Positions 1-5,447 of a DNA stretch of 5,447 nt are shown here, piece by piece. Where the stretch lies: the NCBI GenBank assembly GCA_050259035.1, contig JBLMZW010000065.1, positions 1 through 5,447 on the forward strand, in the 5' to 3' direction. The DNA is from JBLMZW01 sp050259035. Lineage in GTDB: Bacteria > Bacillota > Syntrophomonadia > Syntrophomonadales > DTU052. How positions within the stretch are numbered: the stretch's first letter is position 1; each line of letters starts with the position of its first letter. The notes under the pieces were generated by a model. The model ran no database searches, was not told the origin of the DNA, and was given only the letters and a program-made list of their open reading frames with translations. A program made the position numbers and the translations under genes.

Positions 1-521
1 CCCTCATAATTAACGTCCACCAGGGAAAAATCAGGTTGGGTTGAATCGTTAGCCACTTTGACATAAATAGTGGCTGAGTCCTGGCCAGAGTTGCCTTTGC
101 CCCATCGGTAATTAGCATTAACCCCAACTGAAAAGACCCCTGGTTTGACGTCGGATGGAACTTCTACATTAAATCTGGCGGAACATTTTTGCGATCCGAT
201 GTTACCCATATTTTGAGTTAAAGAAATCATCCGTGGGTTGAAAGGCCCTTTATCTGGATCGGTTACGCTTAACGAAACTACGACGTCTTTGGCGCTGGTG
301 GGACTGATATTTTCTATTGGTATGGAAAGAACTGATTTTTCGCCTGCCTTCAAGACAGGAAGCCATCCTTCACTCCCAATAATAAGACGAGGTGCTTCAG
401 TTACTTCTTCAGTTGTATCAGACGCTGTATAATCGGAAGAATCTTCAGCCCTGAGTAAACCAAAACTATTAAAGATCAGGAATAAAGCCAAAGTAACCAC
501 TATCAACTTGCTAATCTTCAT
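1..521 (-). CDS. Secreted NEW3/COG1361-type Ig-like domain protein, 3' end outside window
   Basis: The first 173 residues are visible and the frame is still open at the left edge. Reading from ATG at 521, residues 1-25 form a signal peptide: a KISK basic start, a hydrophobic core (LIVVTLALFLIF) and a likely cleavage after LLRA. An acidic Ser/Thr-rich linker follows (about 26-45). Residues 46-157 alternate beta strands in the style of NEW3 (alpha-galactosidase associated) or COG1361 'S-layer' Ig-like domains, for example a stretch like LKAGEKSVLSIPIENISPT and later VPSDVKPGVFSVGVNANY. The family assignment rests on pattern recognition, not a search. The start lies inside the end of the upstream ABC ATPase gene (11-bp overlap, 511-521), with AAGGA about 10 nt upstream, so translational coupling is likely. 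The protein is probably exported and may be the extracytoplasmic partner of an ABC system whose permease lies further left. A membrane anchor, if present, would be outside the window. An unrelated secreted protein in the same operon remains possible. Confidence 0.8.
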   Translation of the reverse strand, partial: MKISKLIVVTLALFLIFNSFGLLRAEDSSDYTASDTTEEVTEAPRLIIGSEGWLPVLKAGEKSVLSIPIENISPTSAKDVVVSLSVTDPDKGPFNPRMISLTQNMGNIGSQKCSARFNVEVPSDVKPGVFSVGVNANYRWGKGNSGQDSATIYVKVANDSTQPDFSLVDVNYE

Positions 522-1230
522 CTGTAAACCCATCCTTTTTCTTGGGATTTTCTTCTATTGATTCAATATTTCCATCCAAAATCCTAATGATCTTATCGGC
601 ATAGCCAGCCACACCGCTATCATGGGTCACAATTATTAATGTCTGGTTATATTTCCGTACCATGTTAAGAATTAGTTCCATGGTATCCTGGGTGGTTTTG
701 GAGTCTAGGTTACCAGTGGGTTCATCGGCTAAGACCAGAAAGGGGTTGCCTACAAATGCACGGGCAATACCAACCCTCTGTTGTTGCCCGCCACTCATCT
801 GAGCGGGTTTATGATTAAGATGGCTTTTCAAGCCAACCGCAGTCAGTATGGCGGTGGCTTTCCGATTCCTTATCCTGCGGGATACACCTCGAAAGACCAA
901 AGGTAGGCTAACGTTTTCCAGTGCCGTAAATGCAGGCAGAAGGTTATATGACTGAAAAACGAATCCTATGTAACGCTGGCGAAAACGAGCCAGCTGACTT
1001 TCATTCATTTTCTCAATGTTTTTGCCGCGGATTTTTATTGTACCCCGGGTGGGTTTTTCCAAACCCGCGATCATATTAAGCAGGGTGGACTTTCCGGATC
1101 CTGAAGTGCCGAGAATACAACAGATTTCCCCTGCCCCAATATCAAATGAAATATCGTTTAAAGCCACTAGTTTTGTCGAACCTATCCGGTAGACTTTTCT
1201 TAAATTTCTTACTTCAACAACCTGTTCAAT
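511..1230 (-). CDS. ABC transporter ATP-binding protein, LolD/MacB/FtsE-like
   Basis: This is a cytoplasmic ATPase subunit that would power a separate membrane permease. Numbered from a start at 1230 (239 aa), it shows an A-loop Tyr14 (RKVYRIG), Walker A GTSGSGKST at 41-49, Q-loop Gln93 (FVFQSYNLLP), signature MSGGQQQR at 145-152, Walker B LVLADEP with Asp169 and Glu170, a GNLD D-loop and H-loop His203 (IVTHD). All catalytic residues are present. The ADEPTGNLD and FQSYNLLP strings are typical of the LolD/MacB/MJ0796 family, which often serves mechanotransmission or lipoprotein and peptide export. The start is unusual. An in-frame TGA at 1246-1248 closes the frame, and the only canonical start codon is GTG at 1167, which would remove the conserved first strand and the A-loop and has no ribosome binding site. 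ATT at 1230 lies 7 nt after a G-rich Shine-Dalgarno. The gene overlaps the secreted-protein gene by 11 bp. Family call is strong; the exact start is uncertain. Confidence 0.9.
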   Translation of the reverse strand: MEQVVEVRNLRKVYRIGSTKLVALNDISFDIGAGEICCILGTSGSGKSTLLNMIAGLEKPTRGTIKIRGKNIEKMNESQLARFRQRYIGFVFQSYNLLPAFTALENVSLPLVFRGVSRRIRNRKATAILTAVGLKSHLNHKPAQMSGGQQQRVGIARAFVGNPFLVLADEPTGNLDSKTTQDTMELILNMVRKYNQTLIIVTHDSGVAGYADKIIRILDGNIESIEENPKKKDGFTDED

Positions 1231-1236
1231 CGTTTT

Positions 1237-1244
1237 TCCCCCCT
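1237..1244 (-). promoter_or_regulatory. Shine-Dalgarno that decides the ABC ATPase start
   Basis: The minus strand reads AGGGGGGA here, followed by a 7-nt gap and then ATT at 1230-1228, or TTG one base later at 1229-1227 in a different frame. The spacing fits initiation at 1230. No comparable purine-rich site precedes the GTG at 1167. This is the main reason for extending the gene upstream. Confidence 0.65.
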
Positions 1245-1311
1245 GTCAACCCTCGTACCCATTCGCAACAGTTACTATGGATTACGTTAGTTAAATAATG
1301 AACCTTTCACT

Positions 1312-1317
1312 AATATA
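1312..1317 (-). promoter_or_regulatory. Candidate -10 of the leftward ABC operon
   Basis: The minus strand reads TATATT, five of six matches to TATAAT, about 80 nt upstream of the proposed start at 1230. No good TTGACA lies 16-18 bp upstream. The hexamer at 17-bp spacing is poor, which would fit an activator-dependent promoter served by the direct repeat just upstream. The call is inferred from sequence only. Confidence 0.4.
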
Positions 1318-1336
1318 AACCAAACTACGCCATTAT

Positions 1337-1358
1337 TATCTTAAATTTATCTTAAGTT
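1337..1358. repeat. 11-bp tandem direct repeat, possible response-regulator box
   Basis: Two adjacent 11-mers, TATCTTAAATT and TATCTTAAGTT, differ at one position. They can be written as CTTAAA-N5-CTTAAG on the plus strand and CTTAAG-N5-TTTAAG on the minus strand. Half-sites repeated every 11 bp (one helical turn) are typical of OmpR/PhoB-family response regulators, and this pattern is close to the PmrA-type box YTTAAK-N5-YTTAAK. The nearer half-site lies 22 bp upstream of the leftward TATATT, a position from which such regulators can activate. No regulator gene is visible in the window. Chance repetition in AT-rich DNA is the alternative. Confidence 0.45.
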
Positions 1359-1457
1359 TAATAGAAACAGATATTTAGAGCTTATTGAGTCAATTCAGCT
1401 TAAGTAAGAATACTAAAACATTTTATTCGATTTTTTTAACAACCCACCTTTGGTTCA

Positions 1458-1465
1458 CATAGTAT
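1458..1465 (+). promoter_or_regulatory. Weak sporulation-sigma-like -10 for cotJABC
   Basis: CATAGTAT matches the mother-cell SigE -10 CATACAAT at six of eight positions, and CATAGTATG is one base off the SigK -10 CATAnnnTA. It lies 29 bp before the cotJA start, giving a leader of roughly 20 nt with the ribosome binding site just inside it. B. subtilis cotJABC is SigE-dependent, so a site here is expected. The -35 region (around TTAACAA, 1437-1443) is a poor match, so the call is tentative. Confidence 0.35.
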
Positions 1466-1479
1466 GGACTAAATACTAG

Positions 1480-1487
1480 AAGGAGGG
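1480..1487 (+). promoter_or_regulatory. Strong ribosome binding site of cotJA
   Basis: AAGGAGGG ends 6 nt before the TTG at 1494-1496. It supports the TTG start over the internal ATG at 1521, which has no such site. Confidence 0.8.
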
Positions 1488-1493
1488 ACCGTT

Positions 1494-1682
1494 TTGGATA
1501 TTAAAGGTCACCGTGAAGAAATGGAACTGGCCCGCGTTTATATTAAGATCCAGCAATACAACAAAAAGTGGTCACCGATGGAGGGGCTGCAAAAGGGAAC
1601 GATTTTTCCTGAATTGTATCGTCCCTATGAACCAAGGGCCAATGGAAACGGCGGAAGGAAAGGGGTGAGGGTGTTTGGATAA
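1494..1682 (+). CDS. cotJA: Spore coat associated protein CotJA
   Basis: A 62-residue protein starting at TTG. Its core, from WSPMEGLQKGT (residues 26-36) through FPELYRPY (38-45), carries the CotJA family hallmark of a short 'SP-eAL-kGT-FPELyrPY' block. The tail (46-62) is Gly/Arg-rich and lacks recognisable structure. There is no signal peptide or membrane segment, as expected for a protein made in the mother cell and assembled on the forespore. In B. subtilis, CotJA and CotJC are coat components that depend on each other for assembly. The length is somewhat shorter than the roughly 80 aa of the B. subtilis protein. Its last 8 bp overlap the cotJB start in another frame, so the two are probably translationally coupled. 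Confidence 0.9.
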   Translation: MDIKGHREEMELARVYIKIQQYNKKWSPMEGLQKGTIFPELYRPYEPRANGNGGRKGVRVFG

Positions 1683-1938
1683 CGAGAGAAAACAGTTATT
1701 GGTTCAAATTATGGCAGAAGAGTTTACCGCGGTAGAATTAAATCTGTTTCTTGACACCCATCCTGAAGATAGGAAAGCCTTAAGTGATTTCAACGAGACT
1801 GTTAAGAAGCTCAATCAGTTTAAAGCACAATATGAGCAAAAATACGGACCGCTTACCAATTTCGGTTATGTTACCAGTGAATATCCCTGGCATTGGGTGG
1901 ATGAGCCATGGCCCTGGGAAATCAATTTCGCGGTTTAA
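1675..1938 (+). CDS. cotJB: Spore coat protein CotJB
   Basis: An 87-residue protein. Residues 1-57 are charged and predicted helical (LLVQIMAEEFTAVELNLFLD, then a helix around 40-57). The C-terminus carries the Trp/Pro-rich CotJB signature YPWHW-VDEPWPWE (70-82, Trp72, 74, 79, 81). The function of CotJB is not well defined; it is the middle product of the conserved cotJABC operon. Translation starts at TTG 1675, inside the cotJA stop region (8-bp overlap). The preceding AAAGGGGTGAGG can serve as a ribosome binding site. The next gene starts 15 bp after its stop. No signal peptide or membrane segment is seen. Confidence 0.92.
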   Translation: MDNERKQLLVQIMAEEFTAVELNLFLDTHPEDRKALSDFNETVKKLNQFKAQYEQKYGPLTNFGYVTSEYPWHWVDEPWPWEINFAV

Positions 1939-1953
1939 GAAAGGAGTATTATA

Positions 1954-2526
1954 ATGTGGGTTTACGAAAAGAAACTGGAGTATCCGATTAAGGTTACCGG
2001 AACCAATCCCAAACTGGCTAAAGTAATTATTACCCAGTATGGCGGACCAGATGGGGAACTGGCGGCTTCCCTCCGTTATTTAACCCAGCGTTACACCATG
2101 CCAACCGGGAGATCCAAAGCGATTCTGAACGATATTGGAACCGAAGAATTGGCTCACATGGAAATAGTAGCATCCCTGGTATATAACCTGACTAAAGATG
2201 CTTCTATTGAACAGATTAAAGCGGCGGGTATGGATGGATACTATGCTGATCATGATAAGGCTTTATATTTTGTTAACGGCTCGGGTGTTCCCTGGGTAGC
2301 CTCTTATATTCAATCTAAAGGCGATCCGATTACTGATCTGCACGAAGATATGGCGGCGGAACAAAAAGCCCGCTCAACATATGAGTACCTTATCCAGTTA
2401 TCTGATGATCCTGGTGTGACTGAGACTCTTAAATGGTTAAGAGAAAGAGAAGTTGTACATTACCAGCGGTTTGGTGAGACACTGGAACATATTTATGATC
2501 ATTACAGTAAGAAACATTATTATTAG
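1954..2526 (+). CDS. cotJC: Spore coat protein CotJC, manganese-catalase family
   Basis: A 190-residue protein with the ferritin-like four-helix fold of dimanganese catalases. All five expected metal ligands can be placed by motif and spacing: Glu35 (GGPDGELAA), Glu65 and His68 (GTEELAHMEIV), Glu136 (DMAAEQKAR) and His169 (REREVVHYQRFG). The E-x2-H and the 33-residue Glu136-His169 spacing fit the family. Catalytically active Mn catalases are longer (about 270-300 aa); CotJC-type coat proteins are about 190 aa, as here. The likely role is a coat structural protein that may also break down hydrogen peroxide at the spore surface. Activity is inferred from ligand conservation. It has an excellent ribosome binding site (AAAGGAG, 1940-1946, 7 nt before ATG). 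It is the last gene of the operon and faces the ABC exporter genes tail to tail. Confidence 0.95.
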   Translation: MWVYEKKLEYPIKVTGTNPKLAKVIITQYGGPDGELAASLRYLTQRYTMPTGRSKAILNDIGTEELAHMEIVASLVYNLTKDASIEQIKAAGMDGYYADHDKALYFVNGSGVPWVASYIQSKGDPITDLHEDMAAEQKARSTYEYLIQLSDDPGVTETLKWLREREVVHYQRFGETLEHIYDHYSKKHYY

Positions 2527-2542
2527 ACAATAGTATTTTTCC

Positions 2543-4420
2543 CTATACTGCCTGCGCTCCAGTAAATTGACTGTAATAAAGGTCCGCATAAAAACCGCCC
2601 CGGGCCAACAGTTCGCTGTGGGTGCCTTTTTCTATTATGCTGCCGTCGTTCATAACCAGAATAAGGTCGGCATCGCGTATAGTCGATAATCTGTGAGCGA
2701 TGACGAAGCTGGTTCTGATTTTCATCAGGTTGGCCATTGCTTTCTGGATATAGACTTCGGTTCTGGTATCTACACTGCTGGTGGCTTCGTCCAGAATTAA
2801 TATGGCCGGGTCGGCCAGGACAGCCCGGGCAATAGTAAGCAGTTGCTTCTGACCCTGTGAAAGGTTTGAAGCTTCCTCATCAATAATCGTTTCATAACCC
2901 TCTGGAAGGGTCCGGATGAAATGGTCAGCATGAGCTGCTGTAGCTGCTCGGACGATTTCTTCATCGGTTGCTCCTTCCCGGCCATAAGCAATGTTATCTT
3001 TGATGGTACCATTAAACAGCCAGGTATCCTGGAGAACCATGCCGAAGATATTCCGTAAAGAGCCGCGTTTGATATCCCGGATATTAACACCGTCAATGGT
3101 AATCTTTCCACCATCTATTTCGTAAAAACGCATCAAAAGGTTTACCAGCGTAGTTTTACCGGCCCCTGTCGGGCCCACGATAGCTACTGTCTGACTCTGT
3201 TCAACATCAATATTTAGATCATCCATAAGAATGTCATCTTTGCGATAACCAAATCGGACATGGTTTACTCCAACATCCCCCTTTGGATTCTCAAGAACTA
3301 AAGCATCTTCGGAATCGGGAATTTCTTCTGTCTCGTCCAGTATTTCGAAGACCCTTTCTGCTGATGCGATTGTGGATTGAATAATATTTACAATATTAGC
3401 GGTCTGAACAATTGGCTGGGTAAATTGTCTGGAATACTGAATAAAAGCCTGAACATCACCCAGAGTGATGGCCCGGTGAGTAACAAATATCCCTCCCACC
3501 ACACAGACCAGCATGTATCCAACATTATTAATGAAACTAAGAAGCGGCATTATTATTCCGGATATGAACTGCGCTTTCCAGCCATGATCATAAAGCTCTT
3601 CGTTGGTAATATTGAATTTATTAATGGACACCTCTTCGCGTCCGAATGCTTTTATCACCTGATGACCGGTATACATTTCTTCAACATGACCATTCAACAC
3701 ACCCAGGGTTTTTTGCTGCCCGGCAAAGTATTTCTGAGAACGGGAAGCGGCAGCCTTGGTAACCAGACCGGACAGGGGAAGTATGGCCAGGTAAATTAAA
3801 GTAAGCCAGGGGCTGATGGTTAACATCATAATCAACACGCCCAATAAGGTTACTACTGCTGTGATGAGCTGGGTAAGGCTTTGCTGCAGGGTCAAAGAAA
3901 TATTATCAATATCGTTAATAACCCGGCTCAATACTTCGCCATGGGTATGCGAATCATAATATTTCAATGGAAGACGGGCCAGCTTTTGATTAACATCCCG
4001 GCGAAGATCAAATACCGTAGATTGAGCCACCCCCGCCATCACGTATTGCTGGGCGTAGGCAAATATTGAACTTAAAATATACAACCCGGCTAGGATGAAC
4101 AGAATATGAATTATATAATTAAAGTCCACCGCCGCGCCAGGTACATGTTTCATTTTAAGCATCAGGTCCTCAAATAACCTGGTGGTTATTTGACCCATTA
4201 TTTTTGGGCTGACGATGCTGAAGACCGTGCTTAAAACAGATAGTACCAGTACAGCCATTAGCCTGTACTTGTGAGGCAACAAATAGCCAAGTAACCGCTT
4301 AAATGTAGCTTTAAAGTCTTTTGCCTTTTCGGCTGGTCTCCCCATTGGTCCCATAGGACCGCCCCGGGGACCGTCCCCGTGACCCCAGCCGGATTGAGGC
4401 CTATTCTTTTCGTTACTCAT
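2543..4420 (-). CDS. Heterodimeric ABC exporter, catalytically canonical half (TM288/BmrD-like)
   Basis: A complete 625-residue half-transporter with a membrane domain followed by an ATPase domain. Residues 1-33 form a soluble Gly/Pro/Met-rich tail (GGPMGPMGRP). Hydrophobic segments lie near 53-72, 103-122, 184-201, 204-220, 285-300 and 302-314, giving the six helices of a type IV exporter. The ATPase has Walker A GPTGAGKTT (416-424), Q-loop Gln464 (VLQDTWLFNG), signature LSQGQ (520-524), Walker B ILILDE with catalytic Glu545, a SSVD D-loop and His576 (IAHRLST). The signature has Gln where LSGGQ has Gly (522). It starts at ATG 4420 inside the partner's stop (ATGA overlap). With the degenerate partner it should form a heterodimer that exports lipophilic drugs, lipids or peptides. 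The substrate cannot be read from sequence. Neighbouring genes do not narrow it. Confidence 0.93.
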   Translation of the reverse strand: MSNEKNRPQSGWGHGDGPRGGPMGPMGRPAEKAKDFKATFKRLLGYLLPHKYRLMAVLVLSVLSTVFSIVSPKIMGQITTRLFEDLMLKMKHVPGAAVDFNYIIHILFILAGLYILSSIFAYAQQYVMAGVAQSTVFDLRRDVNQKLARLPLKYYDSHTHGEVLSRVINDIDNISLTLQQSLTQLITAVVTLLGVLIMMLTISPWLTLIYLAILPLSGLVTKAAASRSQKYFAGQQKTLGVLNGHVEEMYTGHQVIKAFGREEVSINKFNITNEELYDHGWKAQFISGIIMPLLSFINNVGYMLVCVVGGIFVTHRAITLGDVQAFIQYSRQFTQPIVQTANIVNIIQSTIASAERVFEILDETEEIPDSEDALVLENPKGDVGVNHVRFGYRKDDILMDDLNIDVEQSQTVAIVGPTGAGKTTLVNLLMRFYEIDGGKITIDGVNIRDIKRGSLRNIFGMVLQDTWLFNGTIKDNIAYGREGATDEEIVRAATAAHADHFIRTLPEGYETIIDEEASNLSQGQKQLLTIARAVLADPAILILDEATSSVDTRTEVYIQKAMANLMKIRTSFVIAHRLSTIRDADLILVMNDGSIIEKGTHSELLARGGFYADLYYSQFTGAQAV

Positions 4421-5447
4421 GCTAATTCCTCCTCGGATAACTGGGAAAGGACAATCTCACGGTATACCTTGTTGTCCTTTATAAGTTCTTTGTGTTTGCC
4501 TTGTCCTACCAGGTTCCCGTCGTCAAGGACTATGATCTGGTCAGCATCCATTACGGTGGAGACCCTTTGCGCCACAATGAGTACGGTTGAATTAACTGTT
4601 TCCTGGCGTAAGGCTGAACGCAGCCTGGCGTCGGTTTTAAAATCCAGAGCAGAGAAGCTATCGTCAAAAATATAGATATCTGGTTTACGCACCAGGGCCC
4701 GGGCTATTGCCAGCCTTTGTTTTTGCCCGCCGGAGACGTTGGTTCCTCCCTGTTCGATGATGGAATTAAAACCGTCTGGCATGCTGTCCACGAATTCAAT
4801 AGCCTGAGCGACTTCCGCCGCGTGATGAACTTCTCCCTCACTGGCATTATCCTTTCCGTACCTGATATTGTCAGCTATGGTTCCGGTAAAAAGCACGGTC
4901 TTCTGAGGTACCAGACCTATTTTAGCCCGCAGCCTTTCCTGGCTCATTTCCCGAACATCAACTCCATCGATAAGGACACAGCCCTGGTCAACATCATAAA
5001 AACGAGGGATAAGATTAATTAGAGCGGACTTCCCGGAACCAGTGCCCCCAATAATTGCTGTAATCTCTCCCGGGCTGGCCTTGAAGGAGACCTGATTGAT
5101 AGCTGGCTGCTCAGCGCCGGGAAAACTGAAAGTGACATCTTTAAATTCCAATAAGCCTCTTGGATTACCTGGTTCTTTAAATTCTCCAGGGTCAGTAATC
5201 CCGGGAATGGTTTCCAAAACCTCATTGATACGAATGGCTGAAGCAGAGGCCCGGGGCACCATAATAAACATCATCGATACAATGAGGAGTGAAATCATGA
5301 TCATCATGGCGTACTGAATGAAGGCCATCAAGGAACCAACCTGCATACTCCCGTTGTCAATACGAATGCTGCCAAACCATATAATTGCGATAAGGGTAAA
5401 ATTCATAATCAGCATCATCGCTGGCATCATGGTAGCAATAAGCTTAT
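4417..5447 (-). CDS. Heterodimeric ABC exporter, degenerate half (TM287/BmrC-like), 5' end outside window
   Basis: The C-terminal 342 residues are visible; the frame is open through the right edge, and the Met at 5430 is internal. Numbered from that Met, the last two membrane helices lie at about 1-20 and 34-57, followed by the ATPase domain from about 93. Motifs are Walker A GGTGSGKSA (128-136), Q-loop Gln176 (LVPQKTVLFTG), a signature VSGGQ (232-236) and Walker B IYIFDD. There Asp257 (codon 4660-4662) replaces the catalytic Glu. The H-loop His is Gln288 (IVAQRVST, codon 4567-4569). This is the classic degenerate half of a heterodimeric exporter: it binds ATP poorly for hydrolysis itself but lends a good signature motif to the partner's site. 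It is the upstream gene of a two-gene unit, overlapping the 625-aa subunit gene by 4 bp. The promoter and first four helices lie beyond 5447. Confidence 0.92.
   Translation of the reverse strand, partial: KLIATMMPAMMLIMNFTLIAIIWFGSIRIDNGSMQVGSLMAFIQYAMMIMISLLIVSMMFIMVPRASASAIRINEVLETIPGITDPGEFKEPGNPRGLLEFKDVTFSFPGAEQPAINQVSFKASPGEITAIIGGTGSGKSALINLIPRFYDVDQGCVLIDGVDVREMSQERLRAKIGLVPQKTVLFTGTIADNIRYGKDNASEGEVHHAAEVAQAIEFVDSMPDGFNSIIEQGGTNVSGGQKQRLAIARALVRKPDIYIFDDSFSALDFKTDARLRSALRQETVNSTVLIVAQRVSTVMDADQIIVLDDGNLVGQGKHKELIKDNKVYREIVLSQLSEEELA
4428..4433 (-). promoter_or_regulatory. Ribosome binding site inside the upstream exporter gene
   Basis: The minus strand reads AGGAGG, 7 nt before the ATG at 4420, within the last codons of the partner gene. 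It fixes the start of the 625-aa subunit and would support near-equal production of the two halves. Confidence 0.8.

Larger units (their letters stand above)
1231..1493. other. Divergent intergenic region, AT-rich
   Basis: This 263-bp stretch separates the leftward ABC operon from the rightward cotJ operon and has no credible gene. It should hold promoters for both. Visible elements are the ABC ribosome binding site, a leftward -10-like hexamer, an 11-bp direct repeat near 1337-1358, a second CTTAAG palindrome at 1399-1404 and a CATA-type -10 near 1458. I saw no riboswitch, tRNA or strong hairpin here. Confidence 0.7.

Noticed and set aside
238..432. 64-aa plus-strand open frame
   Set aside because: It is antisense to the secreted Ig-like protein gene, whose signal peptide and domain pattern make it the real gene.
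511..1167. The GTG at 1167 as start of the ABC ATPase
   Set aside because: It has no ribosome binding site and would delete the conserved first strand and the A-loop Tyr. Conserved coding continues in frame up to 1230.
1244..1249. TTGACA on the minus strand as a -35 box
   Set aside because: It is a perfect hexamer, but it lies only about 15 nt upstream of the proposed start and overlaps the Shine-Dalgarno. No -10 follows at 16-18 bp, and a transcript from it would begin inside the coding region.
1470..1478. SigA-type -10 (TAAATACTA) for cotJA
   Set aside because: The associated -35 (TTGGTT) is poor, and the transcript would start within the ribosome binding site at 1480-1487.
2532..2549. 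Possible bidirectional terminator between cotJC and the exporter gene
   Set aside because: The stem has only five mostly AT pairs and no terminal U-tract after it on either strand.
2797..3114. 105-aa minus-strand frame within the exporter ATPase domain
   Set aside because: It is an out-of-frame shadow of the Walker and signature region, which is clearly coding in the other frame.
3377..3799. 140-aa plus-strand open frame
   Set aside because: It is antisense to the membrane domain of the exporter subunit, has no ribosome binding site and shows no family features. The other long antisense frames (3881-4069, 4379-4675, 4717-5022, 5096-5317) are rejected on the same grounds.

Overview
The window looks like chromosomal DNA from an endospore-forming member of the Firmicutes, most likely an anaerobic clostridial lineage such as the Peptococcaceae or Syntrophomonadaceae. 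The genus is inferred, not shown. The evidence is a complete cotJABC spore-coat operon, strong AGGAGG-type ribosome binding sites, TTG start codons and tight overlapping gene junctions. Nothing points to a mobile element, phage, CRISPR array, tRNA or rRNA.

Layout from left to right. Positions 1-1230 carry a leftward operon. Its first gene is a LolD/MacB-type ABC ATPase (511-1230). The second, overlapping it by 11 bp and running off the left edge, encodes a secreted protein with an Ig-like NEW3/COG1361-type domain (1-521). The ATPase has no ATG, GTG or TTG codon at its proper start. The best-supported start is an ATT codon placed 7 nt after a G-rich Shine-Dalgarno sequence. Positions 1231-1493 form a divergent intergenic region. 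It holds an 11-bp direct repeat (CTTAAA-N5-CTTAAG) upstream of a leftward -10 hexamer, which resembles an OmpR/PmrA-family response-regulator site. It also holds a weak sporulation-sigma-like -10 for the rightward operon.

Positions 1494-2526 are cotJA-cotJB-cotJC. These encode two small coat proteins and a manganese-catalase-like coat protein whose five expected metal ligands are all visible. From the right edge to 2543, on the minus strand, lie two ABC half-transporter genes joined by an ATGA overlap. The first (4417 to beyond 5447) lacks its 5' end in this window and has a degenerate ATPase domain. The second (2543-4420) is complete and catalytically canonical except for an altered signature motif. 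Together they form a heterodimeric type IV ABC exporter (BmrCD/TM287-288 class) with one competent and one degenerate ATP site.

The three units probably act separately: a possibly two-component-regulated envelope ABC system with an extracytoplasmic subunit, a mother-cell coat operon, and a lipid or drug exporter. The coat operon and the exporter converge with only 16 bp between stop codons and no convincing terminator. The least ordinary signals are the ATPase start codon with its upstream repeat, and the pairing of a MacB/LolD-type ATPase with a secreted Ig-like protein.
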